This document shows, piece by piece, positions 59,101-64,000 of a stretch of 64,000 bases of DNA (positions are counted from its first letter, which is position 1; every line of letters begins with the position of its first letter). Source of the stretch: Armigeres subalbatus (Eukaryota > Arthropoda > Insecta > Diptera > Culicidae). The stretch covers positions 73,263,481 to 73,327,480 of the forward strand of contig NC_085141.1 in assembly GCF_024139115.2 (NCBI RefSeq), in the 5' to 3' direction. The notes beneath the pieces are model-generated. The model was not told the DNA's origin. It worked only from the letters and a program-made list of their open reading frames with translations, and searched no databases. A program made the position numbers and the translations under genes.

Positions 59101-59968
59101 TAGTAGTAATTTTTTGCTTTTTCGTGAGCATTGTCATGGTATGTACCTATCATGCATTTGTTGTTGTTGAAGATACCCGTTTCCTCCCGATCATAAAGTC
59201 TATTCTCTAAGAGGTATATTTTTGCAGGTAAACTATAGACGTACACGTGTATATAAATCTTTGATTTTGCAGCTTTTGTCTTAAAAATAACATTTCTGAT
59301 ATGTTTCTATCAACGTTATTATCAACAGGTTTCAACACTATTAAAAGAATTTTTCGCCAGTCACGTGCAATGAAAATTATGACACTATCAATACTTTTGA
59401 TCACAACACTGGATCGTGTCTAAGTTTCTTATAGATGCTATGAATAATTAAATCAAAATATCATGAAAACAACTTGTTTAAATCACGTCCCTTAACAATA
59501 AAATCTGCATCAAACTGCAATTCTCGAAATAACTTACACAGAAAAATTTTTTTTTTACTCAATGTGAAAATTGTGAAATGTTTGAAATGTCATAACTTTT
59601 TTGTTTATTAGTTTACCATCACCAAATTTTTATGGTAGATAGCTAATATAATGGACCGTTTTCCCTAAAAAAATTAAAAAGATAGGGTTTTGAGATATTT
59701 GAGTTTTTGTGACGAAAATGATATTTTTAAAGGCAAAAAAAATTTTTTTTTTACTGTGCACATTTTCTTAAGAATCACCATTTAGTTGTCTAACTTTGCT
59801 GAAAAAATCATAACAATCGAACATTCCGTTTTTGCTGTGCAGCTTTTTAAATATTTTTGAACCATTTTCACATACACCCTTTTGAAAAGTTAGTCGTGAC
59901 TCAATATGAAGATTTGATATCGAAAAATGACGATTTAGATGAAATTGAAAAACTGTGCAGAGTTTCAA
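56129..59968 (-). mobile_element. DNA transposon with ~0.5-kb TIRs
   Basis: 3.84 kb element. The left arm 56129-56654 and right arm 59456-59968 are inverted repeats with over 90% identity by eye, starting TTGAAACT(T/C)TGCACAG. Between them lies one broken transposase-like gene on the minus strand. No clear TSD is visible, so the exact termini could be a few bases off. Very long TIRs occur in Sola and some other superfamilies; I do not assign one. Confidence 0.8.
56868..58989 (-). pseudogene. Transposase-like gene, broken into four frames
   Basis: Reads from 58989 towards 56868. The N-terminus is cysteine-bearing (FLNCCRPFDGKKC, RICTSCRLNVDK). A one-base frameshift in an A-run near 58527 leads into KYREINEAVRRNLF and 58471-58115 (EKLLILSMLPSSWSIQDAI). 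Then come a KRLMMTTLKEAYTRFKEIH-like segment near 58080-58130 and 58039-57587. Candidate catalytic acidic residues lie in CDFSENYS (about 57565) and MSDGAASRYNN (57305-57335), followed by FATSHGKGPCDAIGG. I have seen this protein type in arthropod transposons but cannot name the superfamily. Stops and frameshifts make it inactive. Confidence 0.65.
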
Positions 59969-60207
59969 ATATTTTCGAAATGGTCGCTCAGGATCGACTG
60001 ACATGCCCCCGTGGAATGCCTCAGATGAATTATTGACAGTGGCTGATTTTCTACCCGCCACTTCCACAGCCAGGCGCTATCGTATATACGCAAATAGCCG
60101 GCATGAGTTAACCTCCAGAAATTTATATGGCGAAAGACATCTAACGCGGGTTTTCTCAAAATTAGGAACTTTTCATGAAAAACTATATGGTACCGGTACC
60201 GGCTATA

Positions 60208-60304
60208 CCCTAGTAACATTTTGGTTTTATACTGGTTTTATTACACTCTTGTAGAGCAAATTATGGTCTTCAAGAGCGTTATAAAACTAAAAATGTTACT
60301 TGGG
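60208..60304. mobile_element. 97-bp MITE with CCCTAGTAACATTTT ends, TA TSD
   Basis: Left CCCTAGTAACATTTTGGTTT; reverse-complemented right CCCAAGTAACATTTTTAGTT. TA flanks both sides (60206-60207, 60305-60306). It lies inside copy A. Confidence 0.78.
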
Positions 60305-62094
60305 TATGGATGGTGTTCGCTAGTACGCCCACCAAATATTTTTTTTGATTAAGGTGCTTAAATTTGAGAAATCGAACCTTAGATGCCTTTCGCCACACTG
60401 CTTTCAGAAAGTTAACTTCTAGTGTGCCCCTGTACGTTCAAAGTGAACGATTCATTGATCAAGTTTTCTACGATCTCAAGCTTTCAAGATCTACTAAAGA
60501 GTTTTTCGCAGTAGAATCGTTTTAAAAATTTAATTAGCTTGCGTGATAACCCTTCGGGATAGAAATTGTGCTTGGGTGCCAATCCAATATTCTAGAGATA
60601 AAATTTTATGCGTGATTTTCATAAAAAGCGTCAAAACTAACAGTGGATAATTTTTCTGATTTAACCGCGAAGTGGACGAAGGACTTCGCTTGACCATGCC
60701 TTTAAAGATTCATAAGATGTCCAAATCTCTCACATAATCTTATTTGGATAAAAAAAACACCGATAACAGCTCAAACATTAATAAACTATCAATCGATTTT
60801 TCATCAAATGTTGGATTTTTTGGCATTGATAAAAAAATATGTAGATAAACTGGGTGCTGCTGATAGAGCCGCTTTTCTGCGCTCAAGCAAGTAGAGGGAT
60901 ATTTTGAAATCTCTCCCATAAACAAAATTATCTTGCAGTTACTCGGCTGTCAAACATTTCCCGCTTTTCGAATTTCTCTTTCCACGCTGCATGAGGGCGC
61001 ACAAATGCGCTAGACTCTACATGACTTGACGATTGTTTAATACATTCATGCTCCAATCAGCTGCTGAATCTCAAGAAATTTTGTAACGAGTGCTTTTTAG
61101 ATGCATTTCTACTAATTTTCCACTCGAAATATAATGTGAGAATATTTGTTACAAAGAATACAAAACTCAAACAAAGTTTATTTTTATTTTTTCCCCAAAT
61201 AATAACAATACTTCTCAATATTAGATCAGAAACGAACATAACCACAATCTTCAATGTTTGGCTCCGGCACAATAGAAAATTTTGGCTTCAGTTTGACAAC
61301 CAAATCGATTCTATCCGCACCACCCAGTAGATAAACATTGTTTCCGGGTGTTTCCTTCCTTCTACTACTAACAATGTTGTCTCAGAAAAGAACACGTACT
61401 TCTCACCTGAACTGCAATTCTAAGCTCGCTTGCCCGGCTTATTGGCCTGTATCAAGCGAAAAGTCCTGTTAGAAAATAGACGCCAGCAGCGAGCAACAAG
61501 CGTAAAAAAGAAGAAGCCCTTCTCGAACGCGTTGATGATGGTGACGCTTTGGCTGACAAAGAAGCGGGATACAAGACACTAGCTGATTGGCCCACGAGGT
61601 TCGAGGTTTGAGGTAGATTTGATTTCCGTGTCGGTTTGATGAGAAGATTTTGCCAAGGAATGGTATGCAACGCCGATTATTTATCCAAAATAGTTGATGT
61701 GAGAAATTTGGACATATTATGTATTTTAAAGGCATGGTCAAGTCAAGTCCTACGTCCACTTAGCGGTTATGTCACAGACATTACCCACTGTTCGTTTTGA
61801 CGTAGGACTTACGTCTCTCTTTACTATACCGGGTGTCATTTCAAAATATTATAATCGACCGCGTTACGCTGTGTTGAAAGATTTTAAACGTTAATAGCGT
61901 TCGTCTCAGTGGACGAATTTCTGCGGTAAGCCCCTCAATCGACAGATTTCAAGTATGCCTTTCATGTTCATGCTTGATAAGACCCGAAAAACTTGTTTCA
62001 ATAGGCATGAAATTGTTTTCAATGAAAAACATTGAGATCAAGGGAACCTATAAATATGGGTACCGCATAATTCTTGCATCATTCCATTACCACG

Positions 62095-62185
62095 TTCTGA
62101 TTGGTGCAGACACCAGCGAATGAGCAGCCGCTGGGTCTGCCGAGAAGCCATAAAATAGCGCAACGCGATTTTTTCCTTTCATTCT
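62095..62185 (+). promoter_or_regulatory. Core-promoter-like cassette, copy B first
   Basis: GATTGG at 62099-62104, TATA-like ATAAAATAG at 62150 and TTTCATTCTG about 30 bp later. It corresponds to the cassette at 55730 in copy A. Confidence 0.35.
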
Positions 62186-62834
62186 GACCGGGACAAGCGA
62201 AGAAACCGCATCATCGATTGAACAGCACTCACACCTTTTAGCAGGGAATGAAGTCATCGAAGCCACCATCATCAGCCGAAACCTAGCCAGTACAGCAGCA
62301 GTCCACCCTACAGACACGCCAAAGCAGCAATGCTGAGCAGATACCGGCAGCAGCATCAGCTGAGTCGAGCCGAGACCGGCCGGCATCGGTGATGAGCCGA
62401 GACAGGCTGAAGAAAAGTCACATGGTGCAGCATGTATGTCCAAAAAACAAACGGTTCTTCAGAGAGCCAATAATAGAGATCAATATCAAAGCTTTCAATA
62501 CCCTTCGGGATAGAAATTGAACTTGGTGTCAAATCCAATATTATAGTGATAAAATTTTATGCGTGATTTTCATAAATAGCGAATGATCGTCCCATGTTAC
62601 CAATTCTAAATCTTATCACCCGAAATCCCATGTCCGGGTGTTTCCTTCCCCCTACTACTAACAATGTTGTCTCAAAAAAGAACACGCACACGGCTTATTG
62701 GCTGTATCAAACGAAGTCCCGTTAGGAAATAGACGCCAGCAGCGAGCAACAAGCGTAAAAAGAAGAAGCCCTTCTCGAACGCGTTGATGATGATGACGCT
62801 TTGTCTGACAAAGAAGCGGGATACAAGACACTAG

Positions 62835-62915
62835 CTGATTGGCCCAGCAATTGGGAAGCAGAGAAGATTCAAAATTAAGTAGTATAAAAGAAAAGTGCAT
62901 TCGCTCGCAGAGCAT
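62835..62915 (+). promoter_or_regulatory. Core-promoter-like cassette, copy B second
   Basis: AGCTGATTGGCCCAGCAATT, then GTATAAAAGAAAAG (TATA near 62881) and GCATTCAGTC about 28 bp further. The GATTGG block also occurs in copy A near 61585, but the TATA part does not follow there. Confidence 0.35.
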
Positions 62916-63410
62916 TCAGTCTTTTTTATACCATCACTAGAAATTCGCGGTTATTTGAAAAGATCGTTTTCTTACTTTCTGCACTTAGCCGAAGCAAACA
63001 GCCTTTTGCAAGGCTCTAAGAGTTAAAAATAATGTTCTCCTTCAGTCGCTATCGCACGGATTAGAAGGCTCTTCAGTGGAAGGGCTGAGATACAGTCTAC
63101 ATCCCCTGCTGAGCCAACTTGTGGTTAATTTCAGGCAGTCCTTCAGTGGGAAGGTTGCCACTGTCGAGGCTAATATTTCGTGACCGGACAGATACTTCCT
63201 GAATTTTTTTTGATGATTCTTGTTCGAGGTAGATTTGATTTCTGTGTCGGTTTGATGAAAAGATTTGGCCAAGGAATGGTATGCAACGCCGATTATGTAT
63301 CCAGAATAGTTGATGTGAGAAATTTGGACATATTATGTGTCTTATAGGCATGGTCAAGTCAAGTCCTACGTCCACTTAGCGGTTATGTCACAGACATTAC
63401 CCACTGTTCG

Positions 63411-64000
63411 TTTTTATCCCTGCGCAAAGCCTTCAGAACGTCAGCATCGCACCTACCATCAGCCTTGACGATAATTGCTTCGCCTCTGTCCTTTCTGCCA
63501 TGGCCATTGGAAGGTGTGCCCTTTCCTCTACGGGAACTCCCCTTCTTGGTCAATGGCGCCTTCGCCTCCTCTGCCACTTTTCGCTACTTCTTCGACTTTT
63601 TGGGATTCACAACTCCCTCCAGCCCGAGCAACACAAGTTCGACAAAGATAGTTGCAGCAACTTTATTGTGACCAAATCTGGTCACATATGAGTTACAGTA
63701 ACCTATGTGATACATGTGTGTTGCTAGGGAGGGCAAGCCTTCCTTCCAGCGAACTTCGGTAGTACTCGTAAAAGGAGGAACTGGTTTCCGTCGTTCCTTA
63801 GGGTCGGCTGCCTGCTCAACCTTCTCCCGGCGAGTCTTAGTAGCCTTCTTCTCGTGCAATACCGGCTTGGCGCTAGCTTCCTTTAGGTCGGTTGCCATAC
63901 TGACCTTACTAAGCTTTGGAGTTGCTCCAGTAACAGCCATGCATCTGCGGAGTTCTGCAGTCTGGCTTTCTGCCAGCTGCTTTTTTTTCGTAAGGACTCG
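63411..64000 (-). pseudogene. R1-clade LINE gag N-terminal part, split
   Basis: Minus strand. A lysine-rich gag N-terminus (AVTGATPKLSKVSMATDLKE and ...KVEQAADPKERRKP) is interrupted at 63729-63623 by a 107-bp MITE, then continues KKGSSRRGKGTPSNG and DADVLKALRRDK to the TTTTT junction at 63411-63415. Removing the intervening 8.2 kb joins it in frame to 55204. Cut by the window end. Confidence 0.78.
63623..63729 (+). mobile_element. 107-bp MITE, copy 4
   Basis: Ends CCCGAGCAACACAAGT and (reverse complement) CCCTAGCAACACACATGT, flanked by AG on both sides; 107 bp. It interrupts the R1-clade gag frame, and removing it plus one AG restores the lysine-rich frame context. Confidence 0.83.

Larger units (their letters stand above)
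55209..61794 (+). mobile_element. Unnamed repeat element, copy A (with nested insertions)
   Basis: Starts GACGTAGGACTTACGTCTCT and ends TTACCCACTGTTCG, with TTTT on both sides (55205-55208, 61795-61798). It shares its first ~650 bp and last ~450 bp with copy B. It contains a 216-bp insertion with a 10-bp TSD, a 3.84 kb DNA transposon and a CCCTAG MITE. AAGTCCTACGTC near the right end inverts GACGTAGGACTT at the left. No protein of its own is recognised. 60655-60735 is an inverted copy of its own 3' end region. Confidence 0.7.
61799..63410 (+). mobile_element. Unnamed repeat element, copy B
   Basis: 1612 bp, same ends as copy A, directly head-to-tail with it and separated by TTTT; the right junction is TTTTT as R1 gag resumes. 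It shares the blocks 61799-62200, 62498-62585 and 62636-63410 with copy A. Non-coding, with two promoter-like cassettes. Confidence 0.72.

Noticed and set aside
59768..60067. 99-aa protein also seen at 56129-56329
   Set aside because: Both are frames within the two arms of the long TIR, so their matching sequence reflects the inverted repeat, not duplicated genes.
63005..63035. Histone mRNA 3' stem-loop (AGCCTT-TTGC-AAGGCT)
   Set aside because: Six-base stem and four-base loop look right, but loop and stem bases differ from the conserved histone element and no histone reading frame precedes it on either strand that I can support.

Overview
The window looks like insect, most likely Aedes mosquito, chromosomal DNA: one intron-rich host gene sits in a dense, repeatedly nested bed of transposable elements. 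The evidence is spliced exons of an atypical soluble guanylyl cyclase (Gyc-88E type), a Juan-like Jockey-clade LINE, RTE-like LINEs, an R1-clade LINE, a BEL/Pao LTR retrotransposon, tRNA-derived SINEs with (GAA)n tails, and many MITEs. The species call is inference from these families. There is no prokaryotic, CRISPR or plasmid content.

Layout. 1-2 kb: two direct copies of a ~200 bp repeat end flanking a ~145 bp tandem repeat and AT-rich DNA. 2-6.5 kb: a ~3.8 kb satellite of a 23-bp hairpin-forming monomer, inside what appears to be a hAT-like element, followed by nested repeats. 6.6-9.8 kb: RTE-like fragments, a fold-back element and a tRNA-promoter retroposon with a 23-bp target-site duplication (TSD). 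9.8-13 kb: a comparatively repeat-poor stretch. 13-22.6 kb: a second retroposon copy, MITEs, low-complexity DNA and an intact-ended hAT-like element (18176-19868) holding diverged copies of the satellite. 22.6-30.5 kb: a Juan-like LINE on the minus strand, interrupted by a nearly complete plus-strand RTE-like LINE with a 12-bp TSD.

The only host gene supported is on the plus strand: coding exons at 32127-32294, 40832-41113 and 41727-41932. They encode the N-terminal heme-binding (HNOB) region of a guanylyl cyclase, and the catalytic exons must lie beyond the window. Intron 1 (8.5 kb) carries two SINEs with exact TSDs, a pogo-like MITE, other MITEs and satellite blocks. Intron 3 apparently runs from 41933 past 64000.

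Inside that long intron, an RTE-like fragment (45121-54330) is split by a 7.8 kb BEL/Pao element with two LTRs and a CCATC TSD. From 54.3 kb to the end, an R1-clade gag/endonuclease on the minus strand is split by two head-to-tail copies of a repeat I cannot name (55209-61794 and 61799-63410), with TTTT at all three junctions. The larger copy contains a 3.8 kb DNA transposon with ~0.5 kb terminal inverted repeats (TIRs) and a broken transposase. A 107-bp MITE with 2-bp TSDs occurs four times across the window, and its fourth copy lies in the same R1 gag.

No intact autonomous transposon was seen; every element reading frame carries frameshifts, stops or deletions. All coordinates were read by eye. 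Family names rest on recognisable motifs, not on database searches.
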